A stretch of DNA of 64,000 bases from Sphingobacterium spiritivorum (lineage in GTDB: Bacteria > Bacteroidota > Bacteroidia > Sphingobacteriales > Sphingobacteriaceae). Shown here in pieces: positions 8,636 through 17,361 of the stretch; within the stretch, counting starts at the first letter, position 1, and every line of letters begins with the position of its first letter. Both the position numbers and the translations under genes were made by a program. The DNA is taken from NCBI RefSeq assembly GCF_016724845.1, contig NZ_CP068082.1, positions 3,658,001 through 3,722,000 of the forward strand, read 5' to 3'. The notes beneath the pieces are model-generated. The model made no database searches and was not told the DNA's origin. It saw nothing but the letters and a program-made list of their open reading frames with translations.

Positions 8636-10477
8636 TTAGAACTTAGAAAGGTTGAAGATATTCCCGCCCTGTGTGATAGCACTGATATTGTGAAGATACG
8701 GTTCTGAAAGATACCGGGGTTTGAGAACAGGGGCAAGGAGCAGACCGCGCTGAGTCAGTTCCTCTACAATAGGGATATAATCTTCCCTTATTTTACCTAC
8801 AGTCAGTGCTGACAGATTCCGTCCCTGACGTATATATTCGATAATACCCAATAATCCTTTGAGATAGAGGGCATCCTTTGTAAGGCCACCACCGCGGTAC
8901 ACCCGGCTCGTCATATGAAAAGCTGTTTCCTCATCAAACTCATAATCTTCGACAAGTAGAAAGAACGTATCAACAAATGTATTTCCGGCAAGCATATGAT
9001 GTACGGCTACCACCCGCGCAGCCAGAATACGAAGTCTTTCCGGAGTCAGTCCGCCGACCATAAATTCGGAAAAGACGGCCATCCCCTCCTGAAGCTGCTC
9101 ATAACCGGGTACACCCAGACTGAATAATTTGAAGGGTTGAGATTTCCCGTTGAAATAGGTGACGATATGCGTCCCTACTTCATGCTGCAGAAGAGCTAGT
9201 GCGCGTGATTTTTCTATACGGTAGTGGGTGCTGATATTAAGTATTCCCCGATTGACCATGATACCGGAAATGTCCTCCCGTACCCGAACTCCGCTTTCCA
9301 AAGTTGGAAGTTGATGCTGCAAAAAGCGAAGTTCTTCCCTCGCCAGTTTTGCAAATTCCTGCGCATTCAGCATTTCGGTATTTGTATTTGCGGATTTGTT
9401 GACTCCTCCGTAAACAACCAAAATAGCCTTTGCCGTTTCCAGCAATTTATCATCCACGTTGCCGAATATCTGCAGACTGCCATGTAAGAATCCGGTATTG
9501 CCTCTATCCATGAGCATGGTCATCATAGCATCCAGTTCTTTTCGTTTATCACGAAACAGATAAGCAATCGTCGGATCATCCAGATCTTCTATACGCAGAT
9601 TATACAGATTTCGCTTTACCAGTTCAGGATCTATCGGCATAGGACGATACTGAAACCGGGGCGTTTTCATAAATTTATCTTTTCTGAATTGCAACCAAGC
9701 CTCATGTGAATTGATAGGACTGACAAGTAATAAGAAATCAAACCGCTGACTTTCCTGTGCTAAAGCGCGATCAATCTCCCATACCAGAGGTTGCAACTCC
9801 GTAGTTCCCAGCATCTTAAACTGGGAAACTTTCATCGAAGTGTGCATGCGTATAAATTCCAGAAAACTCTTTCGTATACTTCTGGAAAACGTATCGCGGT
9901 AGCTTCGCAGAATCAAAGGATAGGGTTTGCCTGTATGCGGGTCTATATATCTCGGTTTAATACTCAGGCCAAGTCCCAGCAATTGTTTGAATTCCGGAGC
10001 CTGAGGATCGACCAGCGGTTCAGTACCTGACGGTTTTGGGAATTTCGTTTCCTTTTGAAGATCTATGTTGAGATGGATATACGGATCATCGCTACTCTGC
10101 AGGCTTTTACGAAGTTTTTCTGCAATATTAAGAGCAGTCTTTTGAGACAGATGAATGGCAATATCCTGTTCCAGATCTTCTTCTCTCCAGATTTCGATAA
10201 GCAGGCAGGAGCCGAATTCTTCTATAAGCTGACGCACGACAGGCTGCACTATGCTCTGAAAATTAATGTCTTTTTCTTTGCCAATTAAAAACGAAACCTC
10301 AGATTTGGCCAGAGCTGATATCATCTGATCTTTCCCGGATTCAGGTATACGGTATACCAGCAGAAAAGGATTGATCCGTTTGAAAACCAGTTTGCCGTCT
10401 CCGGCAAACTGAATGTGTACAGGCTCCTTTTGTTTGATCGCCTGAATAGCTTTCTGTATTGATTTAGCCTGTTCCAT
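8636..10477 (-). CDS. DUF1704 (QEGLA-motif) HExxxH metallopeptidase-like protein
   Basis: A 613-residue protein of the DUF1704 family, often annotated as flavohemoglobin expression-modulating QEGLA motif protein. The zinc motif HEVGTH gives His432, Glu433 and His437; the family motif QEGMA follows at 463-467, with Glu464 as the likely third ligand. The same HExxxH fold is used by the vertebrate tubulin detyrosinases MATCAP (KIAA0895), which remove a C-terminal tyrosine, so a carboxypeptidase-like activity is plausible. An N-terminal region of about 130 residues precedes the catalytic core. The gene is 3 bp from the amidohydrolase gene and 18 bp from the ATP-grasp gene. Confidence 0.88.
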   Translation of the reverse strand: MEQAKSIQKAIQAIKQKEPVHIQFAGDGKLVFKRINPFLLVYRIPESGKDQMISALAKSEVSFLIGKEKDINFQSIVQPVVRQLIEEFGSCLLIEIWREEDLEQDIAIHLSQKTALNIAEKLRKSLQSSDDPYIHLNIDLQKETKFPKPSGTEPLVDPQAPEFKQLLGLGLSIKPRYIDPHTGKPYPLILRSYRDTFSRSIRKSFLEFIRMHTSMKVSQFKMLGTTELQPLVWEIDRALAQESQRFDFLLLVSPINSHEAWLQFRKDKFMKTPRFQYRPMPIDPELVKRNLYNLRIEDLDDPTIAYLFRDKRKELDAMMTMLMDRGNTGFLHGSLQIFGNVDDKLLETAKAILVVYGGVNKSANTNTEMLNAQEFAKLAREELRFLQHQLPTLESGVRVREDISGIMVNRGILNISTHYRIEKSRALALLQHEVGTHIVTYFNGKSQPFKLFSLGVPGYEQLQEGMAVFSEFMVGGLTPERLRILAARVVAVHHMLAGNTFVDTFFLLVEDYEFDEETAFHMTSRVYRGGGLTKDALYLKGLLGIIEYIRQGRNLSALTVGKIREDYIPIVEELTQRGLLLAPVLKPRYLSEPYLHNISAITQGGNIFNLSKF

Positions 10478-10480
10478 ATA

Positions 10481-11251
10481 TTAACTGATTTGATCGGGTA
10501 CCATTAATGCGACAGAGCGCTCCAACAACTGGCGGAGTTCCTCCAGACGTTCAGGATACAACTCACCTGTCCATTCGTTCATAAAATCTTTCCTGAATTC
10601 TATAGACAATACACATCCGTATGCCCCGTAACGCTCATTGATCCACTTAGACAGATTACCGCCGGAAAATTTAACATTTTCACGGATATCAATTTGTTGG
10701 CCGTCAATCTTCTGTGTCTCTATGTAAGAAATGAACGTATTGATAAACGGTCTCCACTTAGGATCGTTGTGAATAGTTCCGACATTGATTTGCGGGTTTG
10801 TCAGCGTGTCCGTTATTTCATCCGGACCTGAACGTTTACTGTTGTAACTATGGATGTCATAGATAATAAAATATCCGTACTGCCGGATAGTCTCTTCTAA
10901 CAGTAAGCCTATCTCGCTTAGTATGCTGTGATATGCGTTCTGCATTTTAAGAATCTGTTCTTCCTCAGGATGTATCTTCCATACCTGTAAGCCCCATGCC
11001 TGATCAGGATGCAGGTAAACAGCATTTTCCAGTGGACGATTAAGATCAACCTGAAAACGGGATGTATGTACTATAAACTGGCTGGTATCAATAGCTGTGA
11101 GCATGCCTGTGTAAGGATCTTCTTCACGCAGACGTTCTGAAGAGGAGAGTTGTATTAATCGCTGCAGATCGTCATGCACCACATGGCCATCATGTACAGC
11201 AAAGGCCCATACAGGCCCGTCTTTTTTCTTCAATGTATAAGCAATATCCAT
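10481..11251 (-). CDS. N-formylglutamate amidohydrolase-family protein
   Basis: A 256-residue zinc amidohydrolase of the FGase/HutG family. Seen motifs are VHDGHVVHD (His20/His23/His26), EEDPYTG (Glu43-Asp45), DLNRP (69-73), YDIHSYNSKR (131-140, with Asp132 and His134) and SIEFRKDFM (Glu218). FGases cleave N-formylglutamate in histidine degradation, but no hut genes are nearby. As first gene of a tight operon with a DUF1704 peptidase and an ATP-grasp ligase it more likely acts on an amide or peptide made or trimmed by those enzymes (inference). The 210-bp upstream spacer must hold the operon promoter. Confidence 0.85.
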   Translation of the reverse strand: MDIAYTLKKKDGPVWAFAVHDGHVVHDDLQRLIQLSSSERLREEDPYTGMLTAIDTSQFIVHTSRFQVDLNRPLENAVYLHPDQAWGLQVWKIHPEEEQILKMQNAYHSILSEIGLLLEETIRQYGYFIIYDIHSYNSKRSGPDEITDTLTNPQINVGTIHNDPKWRPFINTFISYIETQKIDGQQIDIRENVKFSGGNLSKWINERYGAYGCVLSIEFRKDFMNEWTGELYPERLEELRQLLERSVALMVPDQIS

Positions 11252-11461
11252 AAGCAGAGGTATTCGATGTGATGTACCTTATATTAACAATCAGGAAAGT
11301 AAATGGTTTGGCAGGTTGATGATTCCTTATCCCTGAAAATGGCTATTTATACTCTGTAAGGTGGATCTTGGATCGATGTTTGTTATTCATTTATGGCTGT
11401 TTCAAAACAGATTTTACAGCCCAAACTAAAATTTTTATATCTTTAACGGAAACACATTTTT

Positions 11462-12136
11462 ATGTTAAGAAGAATTATAAGTTGTATTATACTTTTTGTC
11501 GTATCTCTTTCACTGACGGGGTGTCTGGATATCGTAGAAGAAATTGATTTAAAGTCCAATGGATCCGGAAGTATTCAGGCAACACTAAATCTGAGTAAAA
11601 GCAAGACAAAAGCATCTTCACTGATGATGCTTGACCAGGTCAATGGTATAAAGATTCCTTCCAAATCCAAGATTCAGACAGAGATCAATACCATCGTCAA
11701 ACTATTAAAACAGACACCCGGTATCTCCAATGTCAGTTCAAAGGTCGATTTTACAAACTTTATTGCCTCTATTAAATGTGACTTTACCGATGTAAAGGCT
11801 TTGAATGCATTTACAACTACACTCTCTAATCATTTCAAGGTTAAAGTATCGGGGCATACAAGCTATGCGTTCGACTCTAATAAAAAAGCATTTACACGTA
11901 ATTACAAGTTCTCTCCGGAAGGAAAGAAGGAATTTGGAAAGCTGAATGCTGAAAATCAAAACGCATTTAAGGATGCCTATTATACCAGTATCTACAGGTT
12001 TACCGATCCGGTGAAAAATCAGGAAAATACCAACGCTAAAGTATCACCAAATAAAAAAGCTGTGATGCTTAAGACGGGAATCGTAAATCTGATCAACGGA
12101 CAGATAGATTTGTCCAACCGAATACAATTGAATTAA
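11462..12136 (+). CDS. Uncharacterised lipoprotein
   Basis: A 224-residue lipoprotein with signal peptide and lipobox LTGC (Cys21) followed by LDIVEEIDLKSNGSGS. After the lipid anchor it has alternating beta strands and lysine-rich helices, without a family I recognise; the opening resembles DUF-type envelope lipoproteins that begin with a polar strand of the form EIxLxxDGSG. It lies 37 bp upstream of the DUF4836-type gene and probably forms an operon with it and the next gene, suggesting a shared envelope role. The start is the first ATG, with a clear signal peptide. Confidence 0.7.
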   Translation: MLRRIISCIILFVVSLSLTGCLDIVEEIDLKSNGSGSIQATLNLSKSKTKASSLMMLDQVNGIKIPSKSKIQTEINTIVKLLKQTPGISNVSSKVDFTNFIASIKCDFTDVKALNAFTTTLSNHFKVKVSGHTSYAFDSNKKAFTRNYKFSPEGKKEFGKLNAENQNAFKDAYYTSIYRFTDPVKNQENTNAKVSPNKKAVMLKTGIVNLINGQIDLSNRIQLN

Positions 12137-12173
12137 TACTACTATTTTTTTAGTAAAAACCCAATATTAATAT

Positions 12174-14201
12174 ATGAATATGAAATTTTTGCTTACAGTA
12201 TTGACGACTGCTGCTGTCTCTGTAGGCGCTTATGCACAGGATCTGGTTCGTAAAATACCTGCTGATGCCAATCTGGTTGTTACTCTTGATACAAAGAAAT
12301 TCTTTTCTTTGGCCAATCCTCAGGACTTTAATGAAACACTGCGAAAAGCAGGATTTTTCAGAAAGATGGATGAAAGCAATTTTAGAAATGTAAAGAACAT
12401 CGAAGATCTTGGAATAAATCTTTCTTCTCAGGCTTATATTTATAACCTTAAGAACGATAGTATCAACTATATAGGTGCATTGATTCCATTGGCGGACGCC
12501 CAAAAATTCAGTGCTATGATCCCTGCGCATAAAAAGATCGAGATGGTAGATGGAATGCAGACATTCTATTCTAAAGATCGCGAAACACGTGTGAGCTGGG
12601 ACAACAATACGTTGTATATGCTGACAGGAATCATTACAGATGAGTACTTTCAGCAAGATAGTATTGCAGAACGCTATGGTTTACAAAGCAGGGGACTGAG
12701 TCATCTGTATGATGATGTGGAGGTAGATTCTGCAATGGCAGATACTACTTATGCTGATATGTATGATGATATGGAAGTAGATACTGTAATGGCAGAAGAG
12801 GTGCCGGAAGTAGAAGCCATAGAGCTCACGGAAGAAAAAACGCTGGCTGTCCCTGTATCTCCGCCTAAAGCTCCTGAAGTCATCGCAGTTCCGGAGATAG
12901 AAACACCACCAACCGGTGTTCCCGAAATCGTAATGGATGTACCTTATGATGACAGTGAAGAGGACGATGAGGATCAAACGGATTATTATAAAATGGTTGT
13001 ACATGATGATTCCATCAAAAGTGCCATTGTAACTCAGGCGATGAATCAAAGATTATCCACCATTATTAGTGCTCAGGGAGCGAATAACTTTTCCAATACC
13101 GGATTTGCAAAGCGTCTGAATTCAAATGCAATTGCTAATATCTGGGTTAAGAGTGTGCAAGGATTGTACAATGATTATTTTCCAAAATACTTCTTGTATC
13201 TGACTACCGGATTTGACCCGTTGTATGATTCCAAATTCAAGTTTGGATTAGGAGAATTGACAGCTAATCTTGTTGTTGAGGGTAATAAACTGCAACTGGT
13301 CGCAGATATGGAAGTGGATAAGAGTCTGGTTCGGTATTATAAAGATATCTATAAGAAAAAACCAAACCCTAAGTTTTACCAATACGTAGATCAAAATGCA
13401 CTTGGTGTGATTTCTGCAAATATCAATACAGAAGCTTACCTGAAGTTTATGCCGAAGTATATGGAAGGCTATTATGCTTCTCTTATTCCTAATTACAAAG
13501 AAGCACTGACTTTGGGAACCACGCTGTTTGATATTCTGCTGGATGAAAAAGCAATAGCCAAAGTACTTCCTGGGGATAACCTGTTTGTATTGAATGGTGT
13601 CGTCAAAGAAGAAGTGAAATATACAGACTACGAATATGATGAAGATTATAATAGTATTCCCGTAGAACGTACCAAAATGGAAGAACTTCCTAAGTTTTTG
13701 TGGATGTTCTCTTCTGCGGATCCTAGAATTTTTGAACAATTGCTGAAAGTCGGACTGAAAGAAAAGGTCGTGCTGTATAATGATGGTGTATACGAATTTG
13801 AACGCAAGAGAGGGCAAGATATTAATGCGTTTGTGCTGATCAATAACGGAATTGTATTCGTAGGAAATGACCGTCAGGAATTAAAAGATATACGGGATAA
13901 TAAAATTCACAAAAAAGCAGGATCAACGTATACCAGGTTATTGAAGAAAAACAGTTTCCTTGCTTTTCTGAATACATCCCGTATTCCTCAGATATTGAGA
14001 GATTTGAATGTTCCTGTTATATCAGAGATGCAGGAGACGGTTAATGAGCTGGAACAATATGGTCCGGTTTATATTGCTTCTCCGGGTATGAAGGGGAATA
14101 AGATCAGTGGAGAGATGTCTGTCGAATTTCCGTCAAAAGGAAAGAATGCAGTTTCATTTATTATGGGTACAATAGATTCTTTTCTTAAAACAGCAAAATA
14201 G
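12174..14201 (+). CDS. DUF4836-like secreted protein with acidic insert
   Basis: A 675-residue exported protein (signal peptide about 1-21, ending YAQ). The start RKIPADANLVVTLDTKKFFSLAN matches the DUF4836-type pattern in which the protein begins with a statement-like strand and a helix, repeated in tandem halves. Residues about 180-275 form an acidic, low-complexity linker in which a unit YDDxEVDxxMA occurs twice, followed by a Pro/Glu-rich stretch. The globular parts flank it. The gene lies between a lipoprotein and a smaller relative. Function unknown; periplasmic or surface location is inferred. Confidence 0.7.
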   Translation: MNMKFLLTVLTTAAVSVGAYAQDLVRKIPADANLVVTLDTKKFFSLANPQDFNETLRKAGFFRKMDESNFRNVKNIEDLGINLSSQAYIYNLKNDSINYIGALIPLADAQKFSAMIPAHKKIEMVDGMQTFYSKDRETRVSWDNNTLYMLTGIITDEYFQQDSIAERYGLQSRGLSHLYDDVEVDSAMADTTYADMYDDMEVDTVMAEEVPEVEAIELTEEKTLAVPVSPPKAPEVIAVPEIETPPTGVPEIVMDVPYDDSEEDDEDQTDYYKMVVHDDSIKSAIVTQAMNQRLSTIISAQGANNFSNTGFAKRLNSNAIANIWVKSVQGLYNDYFPKYFLYLTTGFDPLYDSKFKFGLGELTANLVVEGNKLQLVADMEVDKSLVRYYKDIYKKKPNPKFYQYVDQNALGVISANINTEAYLKFMPKYMEGYYASLIPNYKEALTLGTTLFDILLDEKAIAKVLPGDNLFVLNGVVKEEVKYTDYEYDEDYNSIPVERTKMEELPKFLWMFSSADPRIFEQLLKVGLKEKVVLYNDGVYEFERKRGQDINAFVLINNGIVFVGNDRQELKDIRDNKIHKKAGSTYTRLLKKNSFLAFLNTSRIPQILRDLNVPVISEMQETVNELEQYGPVYIASPGMKGNKISGEMSVEFPSKGKNAVSFIMGTIDSFLKTAK

Positions 14202-14211
14202 ATAGAAGCGC

Positions 14212-15513
14212 ATGAAAAAGGTATTCCTATGGATTTTAGTTGTGATTATTGTAGTGGTGCTGGGTGTGTGGGGGTATCTGACTGTGCGGCAATCGGCTTC
14301 GGGAGATGCACAGATACATGTACAGAGTAAAGCTGTAATCCGTATCTCTGTTGACCGGATGCTGACTTCTCTTGCAAAAAATGCATTGATTCATCCGGGT
14401 ACTTACTTTGGTGGTAAAAAAGAATCAAAAAGAGATAGTCTGGAGCGGATTAAGATATGGAAATCCGGATGGGATATCCCGGCCAATGTCTATCTGTTTT
14501 CACTGCGTAACGATCCCCATACTTACTATACCATTCAATCCCTGAAGGATAAGGAAGCTTTTGCTAAATTTTTGAAAGTCAATTTTGCACTGGAACCGGT
14601 CTTACTGGAAGGATCACAGTTCTATTTTGTCAAGGCGCGAAATCAACGGTCAGCAGTTTTATTCAATCAGGACAGATTTGTAGTTGCATTCGGAATGGAA
14701 GCGGCAGAGCGACTTACGGTAATGCGTAGCTTGTTAGAAGATACGAAGAATCTGGCTACCGCAAAATCCATGCAGTTAGATACATTAGAAGCAGATCTGC
14801 TGTATACAGATTTGATTGATAAATCGGTCATCAGGACAAACTTTTATAATGGGAATATCAAGGTGGAAGGTAATATATATTCGGCATTATGGCATGCCCC
14901 TGAGCAGGCAACTGCTCGTCAGCTGGATACATCCAGTGTAGCGTATGGCTGGTTGAATGTGGATTTCAGACCTGTTTTAAATCAATATAAAGACAGTCTG
15001 GAAAAGCATAAGATTCCCGTGGATACGCTTTCCAAATACCTTGGCGGATATGTAGATCTGCAATGGAGACGAGATCCTGTCAAACAGATCGATACTATTG
15101 TCACTTATGATCTGGATGACAATTTTGAAATGTCGGAGAAGAAGGAGGTCAGAGAAGCTGAGGTGCCGGACCTGCAGTTTGTCATCCGGTCATCTCCGCA
15201 TCTGGCGGCTTATCTGCCGGAAAAGATGTTCTATAAATTCAAAAAACAGGTGAAAGGTGATCTGATAGCTTTGAATACCGGAACTCCTGCAGATTTTACA
15301 AATACCAGGAATAATGTCCCGAATTACTTCTATCTGCATTTGCGCGCTGATAGCTGGAACAGAATGTTTTTAAAGAAAGATTCCGGATCAGCATGGAATC
15401 ATATCGATAATATCACATTAAGTGCAACAAGATCAACAGCAGACTGGTCAGTTCTGAAAGGTGAAATTAGACTGAAACAAGCGGATATACATGCTTTATA
15501 CCAGCTGTTTTAA
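14212..15513 (+). CDS. Membrane-anchored protein related to the upstream DUF4836-like gene
   Basis: A 433-residue protein with one N-terminal transmembrane helix (about 5-25) and a large extracytoplasmic part. The pattern AVIRISVDRMLTSLAKNA, then WDIPANVYLFSLRNDPHTYYTIQSLKD, parallels the layout of the preceding gene, so I read it as a shorter paralogue. The gap is 10 bp, indicating co-transcription. A strong terminator begins 30 bp after the stop. I do not recognise catalytic residues and assign no function. Confidence 0.62.
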   Translation: MKKVFLWILVVIIVVVLGVWGYLTVRQSASGDAQIHVQSKAVIRISVDRMLTSLAKNALIHPGTYFGGKKESKRDSLERIKIWKSGWDIPANVYLFSLRNDPHTYYTIQSLKDKEAFAKFLKVNFALEPVLLEGSQFYFVKARNQRSAVLFNQDRFVVAFGMEAAERLTVMRSLLEDTKNLATAKSMQLDTLEADLLYTDLIDKSVIRTNFYNGNIKVEGNIYSALWHAPEQATARQLDTSSVAYGWLNVDFRPVLNQYKDSLEKHKIPVDTLSKYLGGYVDLQWRRDPVKQIDTIVTYDLDDNFEMSEKKEVREAEVPDLQFVIRSSPHLAAYLPEKMFYKFKKQVKGDLIALNTGTPADFTNTRNNVPNYFYLHLRADSWNRMFLKKDSGSAWNHIDNITLSATRSTADWSVLKGEIRLKQADIHALYQLF

Positions 15514-15543
15514 GTATTTATACCCAGAATATGAGTTATGAGT

Positions 15544-15578
15544 AAAAAGAGTCTGAACTATATTCAGACTCTTTTTTT
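15544..15578 (+). terminator. Rho-independent terminator
   Basis: Arms AAAAAGAGTCTGAA and TTCAGACTCTTTTT around a short loop, then a T-run. It ends the lipoprotein/DUF4836 operon. Confidence 0.9.
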
Positions 15579-15649
15579 ATTTTAAAATCTATGTTTAGAG
15601 CTTGATTTACTGAGCAGTTATTTCTCTGTGATATAAGTGCTCTTTTCAA

Positions 15650-16109
15650 GCGTCGGTTGGTGTCTCCGCCAGCTGTTGAAATGTTGCCGGTGAGGAGTCA
15701 GCCAAACGTCTATGGAAACATTGAAATGACTACAGCATTAGGAAACTTTCTCGCGTCGGTTGGTATCTCCACCAACTGTTGAAATGTTGCCGGTGAGGAG
15801 TCCGCCAAACGCCTATGGAAACATTGAAATGACTACAGCATTAGGAAACTTTCAAGCGTCAGTTGGTGTCTCCACCAACTGTTGAAATGTTGCCGGTGAG
15901 GAGTCCGCCAAATGCCTATGGAAACATTGAAATGACTACAGCATTAGGAAACTTTCTCGCGTCGGTTGGCGTCCCCGCCAACTGTTGAAATGTTGCCGGT
16001 GAGGAGTCCGCCAAACACCTATGGAAACATTGAAATGACTACAGCATTAGGAAACTTTCCAGCGTCAGTTGGTGTCTCCACCAACTGTTGAAATCTAGCC
16101 GGTTAGGAC
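15650..16109. repeat. 103-bp tandem repeat array (4 full units plus a partial fifth)
   Basis: Units start at 15650, 15753, 15856, 15959 and 16062, an exact 103-bp period; the fifth stops matching cleanly at about 16094 and fades out by 16109. Every unit opens with a hairpin of the type AGTTGGTG-TCTC-CACCAACT. Differences among the units mostly preserve pairing (T-A in one unit becomes C-G in another; others become G-T wobbles). A second weak dyad (AATGTTGCC/GGAAACATT) follows. No open frame spans it. It lies between convergent operons, outside both terminators. Confidence 0.9.
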
Positions 16110-16142
16110 AGTATCAACGGCAAAATATAAAAGTGATAAATG

Positions 16143-16203
16143 AAAAATCCTCAAACACCGGGGTGATGAATGAGGATCTTATCAATTATTAACCTAAATT
16201 ATG
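16143..16203 (-). ncRNA. Conserved 3'-UTR element with terminator, copy 1
   Basis: On the minus strand, about 70 nt after the stop of the FMN reductase gene, a 21-nt block (16183-16203, beginning CATAATTTAGG) is followed by a 7-bp stem ATCCTCA/TGAGGAT and a T-run. The loop contains CATCACCCCGGTG. The same block, loop and spacing occur on the plus strand at 42274-42333 with a different stem sequence. It could be a terminator cassette or a 3'-derived small RNA. Confidence 0.55.
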
Positions 16204-16273
16204 AAAAGTCATTTTTAACACTACTATAACGCTGTCAGAATTGCAATAGTATGTGTTGAAATGTTAAGAGATG

Positions 16274-16855
16274 TTAAAGTATAACATCATTATCCTGTAG
16301 CGATCTTGCTGATATCTGCTTGCTAATGAGAATATGGGTCAGCAGTTTCAATTTTTGTTGATAGGCTTTCGTAATCTGTCCCGGGTTTCCTTCATCAAAA
16401 AGTAAGGGTTTTACGATCGGTACACTGAAGGGTACCGGCCAGGCACGCAGAGATTTGGCGATAGCATCCATAGCATTAATACCTTGCAGTGCCTGTCCGC
16501 CATCAGCCCATGAAATAAGACCGATCATTTTATCTGTCAGGTAAGGTTTTGATTCCTTTGCTGATATTTCTAACCAATCCAGACAGTTCTTCATAACTCC
16601 CGTCATACTGCCATGATAGAGAGGAGTAAGCCAGATATGCGCATCAGCTTCTCTGAATTGCTGCGTCATGATCTCTACAGCGACCGGTGTTTTAGAAAGA
16701 GTAAAATCAAATAAAGGTATGGCAGATCCTGCCAGATTGAATACGGTAGAATGGATCCCATTTTCTTCCAGTGTTTGTTGTAAAAATTGAATGATACTAT
16801 GTGAAGTAGAAGATGGTCTTCTTTCCAGAGCTCCGTTAAATATTAGTATGTTCAT
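16274..16855 (-). CDS. NADPH-dependent FMN reductase-family protein
   Basis: A 193-residue flavodoxin-like protein. Motifs are ILIFNGALERRPSSTSHS (phosphate loop for FMN, 3-20) and HIWLTPLYHGSMTGVMKNCLDW (73-94), as in NADPH:FMN reductases and arsenic/quinone-type reductases. It closes the superoxide dismutase operon, 8 bp after DUF2480, so it may help supply reduced flavin or handle oxidised substrates under oxidative stress (inference). The conserved 3'-UTR element follows its stop. Confidence 0.85.
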   Translation of the reverse strand: MNILIFNGALERRPSSTSHSIIQFLQQTLEENGIHSTVFNLAGSAIPLFDFTLSKTPVAVEIMTQQFREADAHIWLTPLYHGSMTGVMKNCLDWLEISAKESKPYLTDKMIGLISWADGGQALQGINAMDAIAKSLRAWPVPFSVPIVKPLLFDEGNPGQITKAYQQKLKLLTHILISKQISARSLQDNDVIL

Positions 16856-16863
16856 AACCTGTA

Positions 16864-17361
16864 TTATTTCTTGTAAATAACTTTTGGCATTCCCACCTCT
16901 CCGTACATAAGTCCGGATACCAGTGGTAATAACCGGGACGTAACAGCCATATAGATTCCTTCAGGTACCCGGATATCATTGCGGACAGCTACTTTTGTCC
17001 CTTTGAGATGTGTAAAGTCAGCTGCTGTAATCGCGTTTATCCAAAGTGATTGATAATGATGATCCTGTTCTCCAAAGGATAAGCTGAATGCATGGGGACG
17101 AAGTAAAGTTGTCAGCAGCATGTATGCCCACTGAGGAACAATTGCGTCAGAGGAACACATAATAGTGACCGCCTTGCCTTCGAACAAGGAAAAATCGAGC
17201 TGCTGCAGTTTCTCCCTGAATTCCTTCTCCCTGAGCATCATACCCATATACAGCATATCTTTGATGTCCAGTTGCACAAAAGATACCTGCGGTGCATAAT
17301 CCATGAGGTCAAGACCGATGATACCTGACTGCTGTACCTTGTTCACAATTGATCCTGTCAT
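16864..17361 (-). CDS. DUF2480 family protein
   Basis: A 165-residue cytosolic protein of the Bacteroidota-specific DUF2480 family (GIIGLDLMDYAPQ, KDMLYMGMMLREKEFR, VTIMCSSDAIVPQWAYMLL). No catalytic motif is known. Its start overlaps the end of the superoxide dismutase gene by 4 bp, pointing to translational coupling, and an FMN reductase gene follows 8 bp later. Elsewhere the family is often found near iron-sulfur assembly genes; here it is paired with a SufR-like regulator, which agrees with a role tied to Fe-S or oxidative stress. The role itself is unproven. Confidence 0.8.
   Translation of the reverse strand: MTGSIVNKVQQSGIIGLDLMDYAPQVSFVQLDIKDMLYMGMMLREKEFREKLQQLDFSLFEGKAVTIMCSSDAIVPQWAYMLLTTLLRPHAFSLSFGEQDHHYQSLWINAITAADFTHLKGTKVAVRNDIRVPEGIYMAVTSRLLPLVSGLMYGEVGMPKVIYKK

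Noticed and set aside
13248..13843. Long antisense frames within the DUF4836-like gene
   Set aside because: Shadow frames with His/Phe/Ile-rich peptides typical of antisense reading; the sense frame has a signal peptide and family pattern.
15650..16109. CRISPR array
   Set aside because: The whole 103-bp unit repeats without unique spacers, and no cas genes are nearby.
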